From Aeromonas allosaccharophila (GTDB lineage: Bacteria; Pseudomonadota; Gammaproteobacteria; Enterobacterales; Aeromonadaceae): DNA of 64,000 nt. Location: NCBI RefSeq assembly GCF_000819685.1, contig NZ_CDBR01000062.1, positions 1-64,000 on the forward strand, written 5' to 3'. The position numbers and the translations under genes were made by a program. The notes under the pieces are model-generated. The model ran no database searches. It was not told the DNA's origin and worked only from the letters and a program-made list of their open reading frames with translations. Numbering within the stretch: the stretch's first letter is position 1; every line of letters begins with the position of its first letter. Shown in pieces: positions 23,072 to 32,157 of the stretch.

Positions 23072-24037
23072 TCAGTCGCCCCGGCGCAGGGAGAGCTCGC
23101 CCCCCAGATAGAATTTGACCCCTTCACCTGTCTCCAGTCGCAGGGCGCCGCGATCATCGATGCCACGGGCGATGCCGCAGATCTCCTGATCACCCATCAA
23201 CAAGCGCACCGGGCGACCGGCAAAGTGATCGAGCCGGTTCCAGTCATCGACAAAGCTTGCCAACCCCTGCTGCTCAAAGGTGTGCAGCGCCTGCTGCAGA
23301 TGGACGAGCATCCGGGCCGCCAGCTGATTGCGATCCACCAGTTCCGGATTGATGTGGCGCAGCTCGGCCCAGGCCTGATCGATCTTCTCCCCTTCGCGGG
23401 CAGGCATCGCCAGATTGAGACCGATGCCGATCACCAGATGACAGCTGGCGCCGGCACTACCGCTCATCTCCACCAGTATCCCCGCCAGCTTGCGGCCCTG
23501 ATAGTAGAGGTCGTTCGGCCACTTGAGCTCGACCCCCTGATAGCCAAGGGACTCCAGCGCCTCGACCACCGCGACACCGACCGCCAGACTGAGCCCCATG
23601 GCTGCCGCCATGCCTTGTTCGAGTCGCCAGTACATGCTGAGGATCAGCTGGCAACCGAACGGCGAAATCCAGGGTTTGCCACGACGACCGCGCCCGGCGG
23701 TCTGGCACTCGGCCAGACAACTCTCGCCGGAGCGCAGATCATTGACCCGATCCAGCAGGTGCTGATTGGTCGAGCCAATGACCGGAAAACAGTGCACCGG
23801 CGCCATCGGGGCCAGCGCTTGCAAGGTGGCCTGATCATAGAGCGCCATCGGCACCGCCAGCCGGTAGCCCTTGCCGGTCAGGCTAAAGAGATCCAGCCCG
23901 AGCTCCTTGAGTGCCGCCATGTGTTTGCTCACCGCCGCCCGGCTGATGCCAAGCTGTTCACCCAGCTGTTCGCCGGAGTGAAACTGGCCGTCGCTAAGCA
24001 GGGTGATCAGGGTCTGTCTGATGGGAGTCAGGGTCAT
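23072..24037 (-). CDS. birA: Bifunctional biotin-protein ligase / biotin operon repressor
   Basis: The 321-aa protein has an N-terminal winged helix (SGEQLGEQLGISRAAVSKH, about 21-39) that binds the bio operator. The ligase domain carries GRGRRGKPW at about 115-123 and KWPNDLYY at about 172-179. It makes biotinyl-5'-AMP and transfers biotin to AccB. The start ATG overlaps the murB stop by four bases, so the two are translationally coupled. Confidence 0.95.
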   Translation of the reverse strand: MTLTPIRQTLITLLSDGQFHSGEQLGEQLGISRAAVSKHMAALKELGLDLFSLTGKGYRLAVPMALYDQATLQALAPMAPVHCFPVIGSTNQHLLDRVNDLRSGESCLAECQTAGRGRRGKPWISPFGCQLILSMYWRLEQGMAAAMGLSLAVGVAVVEALESLGYQGVELKWPNDLYYQGRKLAGILVEMSGSAGASCHLVIGIGLNLAMPAREGEKIDQAWAELRHINPELVDRNQLAARMLVHLQQALHTFEQQGLASFVDDWNRLDHFAGRPVRLLMGDQEICGIARGIDDRGALRLETGEGVKFYLGGELSLRRGD

Positions 24038-25071
24038 GAGAGCACCTCGTCGAGCCAGGTTTCACCGTGCGCGCCCATAAAGCGCACCTCGTGCTCCAGT
24101 ACCACACCAAACGTCTGCTCCACGCTATCGCGGACATGGGCCGCCAGCGCGATCAGCTCCATGGCGCTGGCGCCCCCCAGATTGACCAGCACCAGCGCCT
24201 GCTCCTGATGGACGGCGGCGCGGCCGATGGCAAAGCCTTTCAGGCCGCACTGATCGATGAGCCAGCCCGCCGCCAGCTTGGCCTGCCCTTCTCCGGCCGG
24301 ATAGCAGGGCATCTGCGGATAGCGCGCCTTGAGCGACTCCGCCAGCGCCACAGGCACCACCGGATTTTTGAAGAAACTGCCGGCGTTGCCGAGCACGGCG
24401 GGATCCGGCAGCTTGGCCATGCGGGTGGCACAGACAGTATCGAAGATGGCCTGGGCAGACGGTGTGTCACCGAGTGCAGCCAGCGGGCCATAGCCCAGCA
24501 CCGGCTGCCACGCCTTGGGCAGTTTGAGCCCGACGGCGGTGATCAGGTGGGAGTCCTGATACTCGTGCTTGAAGATGCTGTCGCGATAACCGAAGCGGCA
24601 CTCTGCCGCCGCGATCCGCTCAATCTCGCCGCTCTGCCAGTTGAATGCCTCGACATAGGCGCAGAAGTCAGCCAGCTCTACGCCATACGCGCCAATGTTC
24701 TGCACCGGCGCCGCACCGACCGTACCGGGGATCAGCGCCAGATTCTCCAGCCCATACCAGCCCTGCAGCAGGCAGTGGCGTACCAGCTGATGCCAATCCT
24801 CACCCGCCGCCACATGCAGCAACCAGTGATCGCCACCATCTTCTGCGGCAATCCCCTTGAGCCGGTTGAGCACTACCAGACCGAGAAAATCGGTGGTGAA
24901 TAGCATGTTGCTGCCGCCGCCCAGATTGAGGCGCGGCAGCTGGTTGAGCTGCGGATCGGCACGCAGGGTCGCCAGATCGGCAACCTGCTCCACCTCGGCC
25001 AGCCAGAGGCAATACGCATCGAGGGCAAGGGTGTTGAGCTTCAACAAGGAGGCGTTGGCATTCAGTTTCAT
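24034..25071 (-). CDS. murB: UDP-N-acetylenolpyruvoylglucosamine reductase
   Basis: The 345-aa type I MurB is an FAD enzyme that makes UDP-MurNAc in peptidoglycan synthesis. It has the FAD-binding segment LNLGGGSNML (about 48-57), the catalytic Ser232 in GNAGSFFKNP, and Glu328 in LEHEVRF. It is the first gene of murB-birA, as in E. coli. Confidence 0.95.
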   Translation of the reverse strand: MKLNANASLLKLNTLALDAYCLWLAEVEQVADLATLRADPQLNQLPRLNLGGGSNMLFTTDFLGLVVLNRLKGIAAEDGGDHWLLHVAAGEDWHQLVRHCLLQGWYGLENLALIPGTVGAAPVQNIGAYGVELADFCAYVEAFNWQSGEIERIAAAECRFGYRDSIFKHEYQDSHLITAVGLKLPKAWQPVLGYGPLAALGDTPSAQAIFDTVCATRMAKLPDPAVLGNAGSFFKNPVVPVALAESLKARYPQMPCYPAGEGQAKLAAGWLIDQCGLKGFAIGRAAVHQEQALVLVNLGGASAMELIALAAHVRDSVEQTFGVVLEHEVRFMGAHGETWLDEVLS

Positions 25072-25198
25072 CGGTCTATCCCGGCTTGGTGCAAGGGCGC
25101 AGTCTACCTCAAGTTACCCCCTGACGAAAAACCCGAGCCCTTTTCGGGGCAATAACAGTGGTTTACAGTAGACAGCTTCAACTGTTGAGGAAGAACTC

Positions 25199-25852
25199 AT
25201 GAACAACCAGTTTGCCGTCATCGGCCTGGGCCTGTTTGGCAGCGCGCTATGTGAAGAGCTGCAACGGCAAGATGCCGAAGTACTGGCCATCGATATCGAC
25301 GAGAGCAAGACCCGCCAAATCGCCGCTCTCTGCAATCACGTCATCGTTGCTGACGCCACCGATGAGGCCACGGTCGCCGAACTGGGGCTGGCCAATTTCG
25401 ATATCGTCTTCGTCGCCATCGGCGACAACCTGGAGACCAGCATCCTCACCACCCTCGTCCTGAAAGAGGCGGGTGTGAAGAAGGTGTGGGTCAAGGCGCG
25501 TGACAAGTTCCACGCCAAGATCCTGCAGAAAGTGGGCGCCGACAAGGTGATCAACCCGGAGTGGGACATGGGCCGCCGGGTCGCCCAGAGCATGCTGGAC
25601 AACCGGCTGTTCGACTATCTGGAACTGGGCCACAACATGGTGCTGACCGAGTTTGTCATCGGCCTGCCGCAAAATGGCAAGGCGCTCGGGGACCTTCACC
25701 TGCTGCAGCAGAGCGATTTCCAGTTGCTCGCCATCAAGCGCGGTGAAGTGCTGCACAACGTGCTGACCGGCAAGATGGAGCTGCAACTTGGCGACATCCT
25801 GATCCTCGCGGGCAACAAGCACGCCATCGACCACTGGCTCGAAACCCTATGA
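25199..25852 (+). CDS. ktrA: Potassium uptake regulatory subunit KtrA
   Basis: The 217-aa cytoplasmic RCK protein has an N-terminal Rossmann nucleotide-binding fold (FAVIGLGLFGSALCEEL, about 5-21, then AIDIDESK) and a C-terminal RCK_C domain. It forms the gating ring for KtrB and binds ATP/ADP or NAD(H). GAGGAAG precedes the ATG. Its stop overlaps the ktrB start. Confidence 0.93.
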   Translation: MNNQFAVIGLGLFGSALCEELQRQDAEVLAIDIDESKTRQIAALCNHVIVADATDEATVAELGLANFDIVFVAIGDNLETSILTTLVLKEAGVKKVWVKARDKFHAKILQKVGADKVINPEWDMGRRVAQSMLDNRLFDYLELGHNMVLTEFVIGLPQNGKALGDLHLLQQSDFQLLAIKRGEVLHNVLTGKMELQLGDILILAGNKHAIDHWLETL

Positions 25853-27204
25853 TCAACTGGCGCAGCAGCTACGCCTTTGCGCTGCATCGGGAGCAGGACT
25901 CCCGCTGGAGCGAGGCAAGGCTGATCCTCGGCAGCTTCCTGTTCATCCTGCTGGTTGGCACCATCTTTCTGGTGCAACCCTCCAGCCACAATGGCGAGGT
26001 CACCTTCGTCAACGCCCTGTTCACCGCCACCTCGGCCATCAGCGTGACAGGGCTTGGCGTGGTGGACACCGGCAGCGCCTTCACCCTGCAGGGGCAGATT
26101 TTCCTGCTGATGCTGATGGAGATCGGCGGACTGGGCCAGATGACCATGACCCTGCTGCTGATCGCCATCTTCAGCAAACGGGTCGGTCTGCGCCAACAGG
26201 TGCTGGCCAAGGAGGCGCTGGGGCAGGAGGGCTCGGTCAACATCATCCAGCTGGTCAAACGCATCGTGCTGTTCGCCTTTATTGCCCAGCTGATCGGCAC
26301 CGGCATCATGGCGATCCGCTGGGTGCCCGAGATGGGGTGGGTGCACGGCCTCTATGTCAGCTTCTTCCACGCGGTATCGGCCTTCAACAACGCCGGGTTT
26401 TCGCTGTTTGCCAACAATCTCATGGATTATAGAGACGACCCCATCATAAGCCTGACCATCGCCGGTTTGCTGATCCTCGGGGGGATCGGCTTTACCGTCA
26501 TCGTCGATCTGGTGCGCAACCGCCGCTGGCGCAAGCTGAAGCTGCACAGCAAGCTGATGCTGCTGATGACCCCGGCGCTGTTGCTGGCCGGTACCCTGAT
26601 GTTCTGGCTGCTGGAGCACAACAACCCGGGCACCCTCGGCAAAGCCGGTATCGGTGGCCAGCTGCTGGCGGCCTTCTTCCACTCTGCCAGTGCCCGTACC
26701 GCCGGTTTCAATACCATCGATATCGGGCTGATGACCCCGGCGGCGCTGCTGTTCCTGATGATGCTGATGTTTATCGGTGCCGGTGCGACCTCGACCGGTG
26801 GTGGTATCAAGGTGACCACCTTCGCAGTGGTGTTGCTGGCGACCAAGGCGTTTCTGACCAAACGGCCCCATGTCACCGCTTTTGGCCGCACCCTGTCGCC
26901 CCAGATCGTGACCCGTTCGCTGGCCATCATCATCGTCAGCACCATGGTGCTGATGCTGGCGATGTTCCTGCTGATGGTGACCGAGGATCTGCCGTTCGAC
27001 AAAATCATGTTCGAGACCATCTCGGCATTTGCCACAGTCGGCCTCTCTACCGGCATCACCGCCTCCCTGAGCGAGCCGGGCAAGCTGATCCTGGTGCTGG
27101 TGATGATCTGCGGCCGTCTCGGCCCCCTCACCCTGGCCTTTATGCTGGCCCGCCCGGTCGAGACCCGCATCCGTTATCCGGAAGAGAACGTCTACACAGG
27201 TTAA
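25849..27204 (+). CDS. ktrB: Na+-dependent potassium transporter KtrB
   Basis: The 451-aa integral membrane protein of the Trk/Ktr/HKT superfamily has about ten hydrophobic segments arranged as four M-P-M repeats. Selectivity-filter glycines are visible in SVTGLG, AFNNAGFS, ARTAGFNT and ATVGLSTG. Gene order ktrA-ktrB with ATGA overlap matches Vibrio alginolyticus. It imports potassium during osmotic adaptation. Confidence 0.93.
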   Translation: MINWRSSYAFALHREQDSRWSEARLILGSFLFILLVGTIFLVQPSSHNGEVTFVNALFTATSAISVTGLGVVDTGSAFTLQGQIFLLMLMEIGGLGQMTMTLLLIAIFSKRVGLRQQVLAKEALGQEGSVNIIQLVKRIVLFAFIAQLIGTGIMAIRWVPEMGWVHGLYVSFFHAVSAFNNAGFSLFANNLMDYRDDPIISLTIAGLLILGGIGFTVIVDLVRNRRWRKLKLHSKLMLLMTPALLLAGTLMFWLLEHNNPGTLGKAGIGGQLLAAFFHSASARTAGFNTIDIGLMTPAALLFLMMLMFIGAGATSTGGGIKVTTFAVVLLATKAFLTKRPHVTAFGRTLSPQIVTRSLAIIIVSTMVLMLAMFLLMVTEDLPFDKIMFETISAFATVGLSTGITASLSEPGKLILVLVMICGRLGPLTLAFMLARPVETRIRYPEENVYTG

Positions 27205-27228
27205 GTGGTGCCCAGCCATTACCGCGAT

Positions 27229-27266
27229 AAAAAAGAGGGAGGGGCACATGGCCCCTCTCTCTTTTC
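27229..27266. terminator. Bidirectional terminator between ktrB and topB
   Basis: A long near-perfect stem, AAAGAGGGAGGGGC / GCCCCTCTCTCTTT, has A and T tracts on either side, serving the convergent ktrB and topB. Confidence 0.85.
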
Positions 27267-27316
27267 CGCTGGCGGCCTCTGCACATCAGCTCATCCGCCA
27301 GCCGCCACTCACGCGG

Positions 27317-29293
27317 TCAGGCTGCCTTGCTTCTGGCTGTGCGCTTGCCCCTACCCTTGCGAGGAGCGGCACTAGCGCCGCTGGCCGCCGGACTCTTGCG
27401 TTTGGTAAAGCGCCGTTTGCTGGCACCCGGCGCCTCCTTGGGCAGGGCGCTGAAGCTGGCGCCGGAGTCCTGCCGCGCCCCTTCAATCAGGCCGTTGAGC
27501 TGATCGGTGAGCGGCCCCATAAACTGCTGATAGCTGCCGTGGCGCTCGGCGATCTGGCCTAGGCTCTGCTCCCACAGCGCCGTCATATCCGGCGTGGTGG
27601 CGGTGGCGGGCAGCGCCTGCACCAGCGCACGCCCGGTCGGGGTCGCCTTGATGCTCTTGCCCTGACGCACCAGAAAGCGGCGCTTGAACAGCAGGTCGAT
27701 AATGCCCGCCCGGGTCGCCTCGGTGCCGAGGCCATCGGTGTCGCGCAGGGTCTTGCGGATCTCGGGATCCTGCACATAGCGGGCGATGCCGGTCATGGCC
27801 GCCAGCAGCGTGGCATCGGTGAACGACTTGGGCGGCTGGGTCATCTTCTCCAGCAGTTCGCCCCGCTCGCACAACAGTTGCTCTCCTTCCTTCAGCGCGG
27901 GTAGCGTGCCCGCCTTCTCTTCGTCGTCATCCTCCTCCACCCCGAGCAGCGCCTTCCAGCCCGCCTTGAGAATGCGGCGGGCCTTGGCCTGAAACAGGCC
28001 ACCGGCGATGCGCAGCAGCACCTTGCTGTCGTTGTATTCGAACGGAGGATAAAACTGCAGCAGGTACTGGCGGGCAATCAGGCCATAGAGCTTCGCCTCG
28101 TCGGCCCCCAGCGTGGCGGGATTGCCCTGCTTCTCGGTGGGGATGATGGCGTGGTGGGCATCCACCTTGCTGTCGTTCCACGCCTTGCTGCGGATCTTGC
28201 CATCCGCCTCGCTAACCGCCTTGGCCAGCGTGGGCGCTGTGGCGGCGATGGCGCCGCGCACCTGCTCGGCCCGCTTGAAATGATCGGTCGGCAGGTAGCG
28301 GCTGTCGGAGCGCGGATAGGTGATGAGCTTGTGGCGTTCGTAGAGGCTCTGGCAGATGTCGAGCACCCGCTTGGCATCCATACCGAACCGTTTGGCGGCA
28401 TCGATCTGCAGGCTGGAGAGGTTGTAGGGCAGCGGCGCCGCCTGCTTGCGGGCCTGCTCCTCCACCGATTCGACCTGTGCCGGTTGGCCGTTGATCCGGC
28501 TCACCACCTTGTCGGCCAGCGCCCGGTTGAGCACCCGCCCCTCCTCATCCTGCCACGGCAGGCAGGCTTCGGACGGCAGCCACTTGGCGGTGAAGCGCTC
28601 GTTGCCGTCGGTCAGCAGATGGGCCAGCACCTCGTAGAAGGGTTTGGGGACAAAGGCCTCGATCTCGAGATCCCGTCGCACCACCAGCCCGAGCAGCGGA
28701 GTCTGCACCCGACCGACCGAGAGCAGCTCGCTGCAACCGGCCTTGCGCCCTAGCAGGGTGTAGGCGCGGGTCATGTTGATGCCATAGAGCCAGTCGGCCC
28801 GACTGCGGGCCAGTGCGGAGACCGCCAGCGGCACGAACTCCTTATTGTCCCTCAGTTTGTCGAGCGCACGGCGCACCGCAGGCGGGTTGAGATCGCTAAT
28901 GAGACAACGCTGTACCGGCTTGGTTTTCGGGTAGCCGAGAAAGTCGATCACCTCGTCCACCAGCAGCTGCCCTTCCCGGTCCGGGTCACCGGCGTTGACC
29001 ACGCAGTCGGCCTGCTTGATCAGCCGCTTGATGACGGTGAGCTGGGTTTTGGTCTTGGGCTTGGCCACCAGCTGCCACTGGGCGGGGATGATGGGGAGGT
29101 GCTCCATCCGCCACTGCTTGAAGGCGGCGTCATAGGCATCGGGCTCGGCCTGCTCCAGCAGATGGCCGATACACCAGGTGACCACATCCCCTTGGGCTGT
29201 TTCGATAAAACCGTCGCCCTTCTTGTGGGGCTTGGGCAGGGCATCGGCAATGGCGCGGCCCAGCGTGGGCTTCTCGGCGATAAAGAGTCGCAT
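27317..29293 (-). CDS. topB: DNA topoisomerase III
   Basis: The 658-aa type IA topoisomerase decatenates DNA. It has the TOPRIM acidic residues Glu7 and DPDREG (103-108) and the active-site Tyr326 in [12 protein letters not shown]. The C-terminal 40 residues are Lys/Arg/Ser/Ala-rich and disordered-looking, as in E. coli TopB (653 aa). Its promoter overlaps a LexA-type box, which would make it damage-inducible. Confidence 0.95.
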   Translation of the reverse strand: MRLFIAEKPTLGRAIADALPKPHKKGDGFIETAQGDVVTWCIGHLLEQAEPDAYDAAFKQWRMEHLPIIPAQWQLVAKPKTKTQLTVIKRLIKQADCVVNAGDPDREGQLLVDEVIDFLGYPKTKPVQRCLISDLNPPAVRRALDKLRDNKEFVPLAVSALARSRADWLYGINMTRAYTLLGRKAGCSELLSVGRVQTPLLGLVVRRDLEIEAFVPKPFYEVLAHLLTDGNERFTAKWLPSEACLPWQDEEGRVLNRALADKVVSRINGQPAQVESVEEQARKQAAPLPYNLSSLQIDAAKRFGMDAKRVLDICQSLYERHKLITYPRSDSRYLPTDHFKRAEQVRGAIAATAPTLAKAVSEADGKIRSKAWNDSKVDAHHAIIPTEKQGNPATLGADEAKLYGLIARQYLLQFYPPFEYNDSKVLLRIAGGLFQAKARRILKAGWKALLGVEEDDDEEKAGTLPALKEGEQLLCERGELLEKMTQPPKSFTDATLLAAMTGIARYVQDPEIRKTLRDTDGLGTEATRAGIIDLLFKRRFLVRQGKSIKATPTGRALVQALPATATTPDMTALWEQSLGQIAERHGSYQQFMGPLTDQLNGLIEGARQDSGASFSALPKEAPGASKRRFTKRKSPAASGASAAPRKGRGKRTARSKAA

Positions 29294-29309
29294 CGGTGAC
29301 TACCTGAAA

Positions 29310-29354
29310 CACTGTATATGCAGACAGTATACAACTGCCACCGCGAAAGCCCAA
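29310..29354 (-). promoter_or_regulatory. topB promoter with overlapping LexA-type box
   Basis: The -35 TTGGGC (29354-29349) and -10 TATACT (29331-29326) are 17 bp apart. CACTGTATATGCAGACAGTA (29310-29329) contains the SOS core CTGT-N8-ACAG and overlaps the -10 and start site, 17 bases before the topB start codon. Confidence 0.7.
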
Positions 29355-29360
29355 CTGCCC

Positions 29361-29858
29361 CTATTCGTCGAACGGGTGATCGTGGATAGCAGCAAACAGC
29401 CGCGCCTGATTGAGCAGCGGCGCATAGTGGAAGGCATTTTCACCATCTTCCGCCAGCAGGTAGTCGGTCAGCTGTTCGCGCACCGCCTCTTTCAGGGTCT
29501 CCAGCTTCCACGGCTTGGCAAGGTAGTAGTGCAACCCGCCGCGATTGACCGCCTCGACGGTGGCCTCCAGCCCCGCTTGTCCGGTCAGCAGCAATTTGCG
29601 GCTGGCGCGGGTGGTGGCACGCCGGTTCAGCTCCACCAGAAAATCGACCCCCAGGGTTCCCGGCATTATGTGGTCACAGAGGATCAGCGCCAGCTTGTTG
29701 CCGTCGCTCTCCCACTCCTCCACCACCGCTCGCGCCTCATCGACGCTCTCGGCCGCCTCCAGCTCGAAGTGGGAACGGAACGGGGCGAGATCGTGGATCA
29801 CCGCATCCAGCACCTCCCGCTCATCGTCCACACACAGGATCAGATAGTGTTTGTTCAT
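29361..29858 (-). CDS. Stand-alone response regulator (receiver plus short C-terminal extension)
   Basis: The 165-aa protein has a complete receiver domain: Asp11/Asp12, phosphoacceptor Asp62 in LILCDHIMPG, Thr92 and Lys115. About 45 residues follow, with no DNA-binding or enzymatic domain I recognise. The start ATG 29858 has GGAGG seven bases upstream. It lies 55 bp after the kinase gene. The N-terminal pseudo-receiver of that kinase resembles this protein along its whole length, including the tail. The output of the pathway cannot be read from the sequence. Confidence 0.85.
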   Translation of the reverse strand: MNKHYLILCVDDEREVLDAVIHDLAPFRSHFELEAAESVDEARAVVEEWESDGNKLALILCDHIMPGTLGVDFLVELNRRATTRASRKLLLTGQAGLEATVEAVNRGGLHYYLAKPWKLETLKEAVREQLTDYLLAEDGENAFHYAPLLNQARLFAAIHDHPFDE

Positions 29859-29913
29859 TGCTCCTCCTTGGCGACATGGTTTGGCACGCCGCGCGATTGA
29901 TGCTGGCGACGGC

Positions 29914-31881
29914 TCAGGCCGCATGCTCCTTGTTGTGATGAGGTTCGCCCCCGTAACCGACCTGCCCCATGCCGTCCAGCGGCAGACAGACCCGCATCCG
30001 GGTGTAGCGGCCCGGTTCGGAGGCTACCTCGATCCGGCCGTGATGCTGCTGCACTATTTGCAGCGAGACGCTCAGACCGATACCAAGACCGAAATGGCCC
30101 TCCCGCTTGGTGGTGAAGTTGAGATCGAAGATCCGCTGCCACAGCTCGGGCTCGATGCCGCAACCGCTATCCTCGATCTCCACCATGACCCACTCGGGAT
30201 CCAGCAACCCGGTGCGGATGGTGAGTAGCCCCGGGCCGCTCATGGCATCCAGACTGTTGGCGATCAGGTTGGTCCACACCTGCTGCAGGGCGATGGGGTG
30301 ACAGCGCACCAGCGGCAGCGGCTGGTACTCCTTGCAGATCTCATGGTGCTTGAGGCGGTTCTCGAAAATCATCAGGGTATCTTCCAGCCCCTCGTGCAGG
30401 TCCACCAGCGAGGGTTCGAGCCGATCCTGCCGGGCATACTGCTTGAGGCTTTTGACCAGATCGCCGATGCGGCGGGCGCACACCTCGATATTGCGCAGGA
30501 AGCTGCCGGTCTGCTGGAACAGCTCCAGCCGGGATAGCAGCGCCTCCCGTTCGGCGGCGGTGCGGCTGGCAAACCAGCGCTGCCAGTTCAGCTCGTCATC
30601 CAGATTCATCTGCACCGCCAGCCGCGCCTGCTGGCGATCGCCAAAGCGCCCCTCCGCCTGCCGGGTCTTGTCGCGGATCTCGCTGGTCGAAACCGGCTGG
30701 GCAGTCAGCGCCTGACAGAGGGTCTGGTTGCCCAGCCCCTTGATGGGGGCAGGCAGCTCGAGATTGACCAGATCGGGGATGGCGGCCCGCAAGGTCTCGC
30801 TGCCACGGATGATGGCCGCCACCGGGTTGTTCAGCTCGTGGGCGACACCGGCCACCAGTTGACCCAGCATCGCCATCTTTTCGCTCTCCACCAGCTGGGC
30901 GTGGGCGGCATCGAGGGAGTTGAGGGTCTGTTGCAACCGCATCTCGGTACGGATGCTGTTTTGCAGGCGGCGGTTGAAGTGGCGCAGCAGCAGGTTGGTA
31001 AAGGAGGGGAGCAGTTCGCTGCGCGCCTGCATCACCCGGGAGAATTGCAGCTTGTCGAGCTTGATCACCTCGGCACCGGTCAGGGTCACGCCGGTGGTGA
31101 AGGCGGGTTCGCCAGTGACGAAGGACATGCCCCCCACCAGCGAGCCGGTGCGATAGTGCACCACCTCCTGATCGATCCCCTGCTCGTCCCGCTTGCGCAG
31201 TACCACCTCCCCCTTGGCGATAAACCAGAGGAAGCTGTTGGGCTCCCCCTCGCGGGTCAGCACATGGCCCGGACTGTAGTGGCGGCAGACCCGCGCCTCG
31301 TCGTTGCCATCGAAAAACTGGTAGAGGCCGTCGATCACCACCCGCGACAGCTCTTCATCACTGCAGTGGGTGTAATCCATAAAACCCTGCCGATAGGCCG
31401 CCAACTGGCGATCGACGTGGACCCGCAGCAACTTCTGGTTGTCGAGCACGGCGGCATAGCTCAGCAGGTCAGCCTCGGGCTGGAGCAACACAAAGTGGCT
31501 GGCCTGCTCAATCACCGCCCGGCGCAGGCTGCCATCGCGCCAGGGGCGTTGTAGGTAGTAGTCGAGACGACCGAGATTGACCGCCTCGATGATCGATTTC
31601 ATCTCCGGCTGGCTGCCGAGCAGGATCTTGCGGCACGCCTCGTGACGGCTGCCAAGGCGGATCAGAAAATCGGCCCCTCGCCCATCCCCCAGCTCGCTGT
31701 CACACACCACCACGGCGGGTGGCTGCCCCTTGCGATCCAACTCGTCCAAGGCCGGCTCAGCCGACCCCTGACCGACCACCACCACCAACGCGAAATGGCC
31801 GAGCAGCGGAGCCAACTCCTGTTCGAATTCGGCCAGCAGTTGCACGTTGGCGGCGACACACAGCAGTGAGAAAGGGCTCAT
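29914..31881 (-). CDS. Hybrid histidine kinase: pseudo-receiver, cyclic-nucleotide-type domain, HisKA, HATPase
   Basis: The 655-aa cytoplasmic kinase starts with a degenerate receiver (about 1-130). Asp61 is kept, but the acidic pair is Ala10/Ala11 and the conserved Lys is Arg112. A CRP/FNR-like cyclic-nucleotide-binding fold follows (about 185-300), then a coiled segment. The phosphoacceptor is His348 in GVAHELNNP. The ATPase has N (NLIANSLDAM), G1 (EDSGCGI) and G2 (FGLGIGL) boxes. I chose ATG 31881 (GGAG eight bases upstream) over the GTG at 31905. No membrane segment is seen. It is divergent from torC, suggesting a role near anaerobic respiration (inference). Confidence 0.85.
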   Translation of the reverse strand: MSPFSLLCVAANVQLLAEFEQELAPLLGHFALVVVVGQGSAEPALDELDRKGQPPAVVVCDSELGDGRGADFLIRLGSRHEACRKILLGSQPEMKSIIEAVNLGRLDYYLQRPWRDGSLRRAVIEQASHFVLLQPEADLLSYAAVLDNQKLLRVHVDRQLAAYRQGFMDYTHCSDEELSRVVIDGLYQFFDGNDEARVCRHYSPGHVLTREGEPNSFLWFIAKGEVVLRKRDEQGIDQEVVHYRTGSLVGGMSFVTGEPAFTTGVTLTGAEVIKLDKLQFSRVMQARSELLPSFTNLLLRHFNRRLQNSIRTEMRLQQTLNSLDAAHAQLVESEKMAMLGQLVAGVAHELNNPVAAIIRGSETLRAAIPDLVNLELPAPIKGLGNQTLCQALTAQPVSTSEIRDKTRQAEGRFGDRQQARLAVQMNLDDELNWQRWFASRTAAEREALLSRLELFQQTGSFLRNIEVCARRIGDLVKSLKQYARQDRLEPSLVDLHEGLEDTLMIFENRLKHHEICKEYQPLPLVRCHPIALQQVWTNLIANSLDAMSGPGLLTIRTGLLDPEWVMVEIEDSGCGIEPELWQRIFDLNFTTKREGHFGLGIGLSVSLQIVQQHHGRIEVASEPGRYTRMRVCLPLDGMGQVGYGGEPHHNKEHAA

Positions 31882-32157
31882 CAGCGACACTCCGTTGAGG
31901 CTCACTGCTCACTATATCAGCGAATCTTGTGGGGTTTTGCGAGGGGGCTAACAGCTGTCGCGGAAAGTGCACAAATAGATAAAACAGAAAACAATTGAAT
32001 TTAATTCGACAATTATGTCAATAACAAAACAAAAGACAAAATGTGACAACAATCAAAAATATAAACCATGATGGAGGTCAACGCCTTATCCCTATCATTA
32101 CTACTACTATTGGACTAGTACTATGTAGGTAATTATTGACCGTAGGAAAACGCCGCC
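31882..32157 (+). promoter_or_regulatory. AT-rich divergent control region upstream of torC
   Basis: This 276-bp gap is the only strongly AT-rich stretch nearby. At 32043-32056, GTGACAACAATCAA resembles an FNR site, with one perfect half (ATCAA). At 32098-32128 the motif TACTA recurs four times, ending in TAGGTA. An open frame of 16 codons (32069-32119), rich in the rare Leu codons CTA and TTA, lies between; it lacks a clear ribosome site. No confident -10/-35 pair is seen. Confidence 0.4.

Noticed and set aside
27483..29350. Open frames opposite or alternative to topB
   Set aside because: They are compositionally biased (Pro/Arg/Ala-rich) shadows without start signals.
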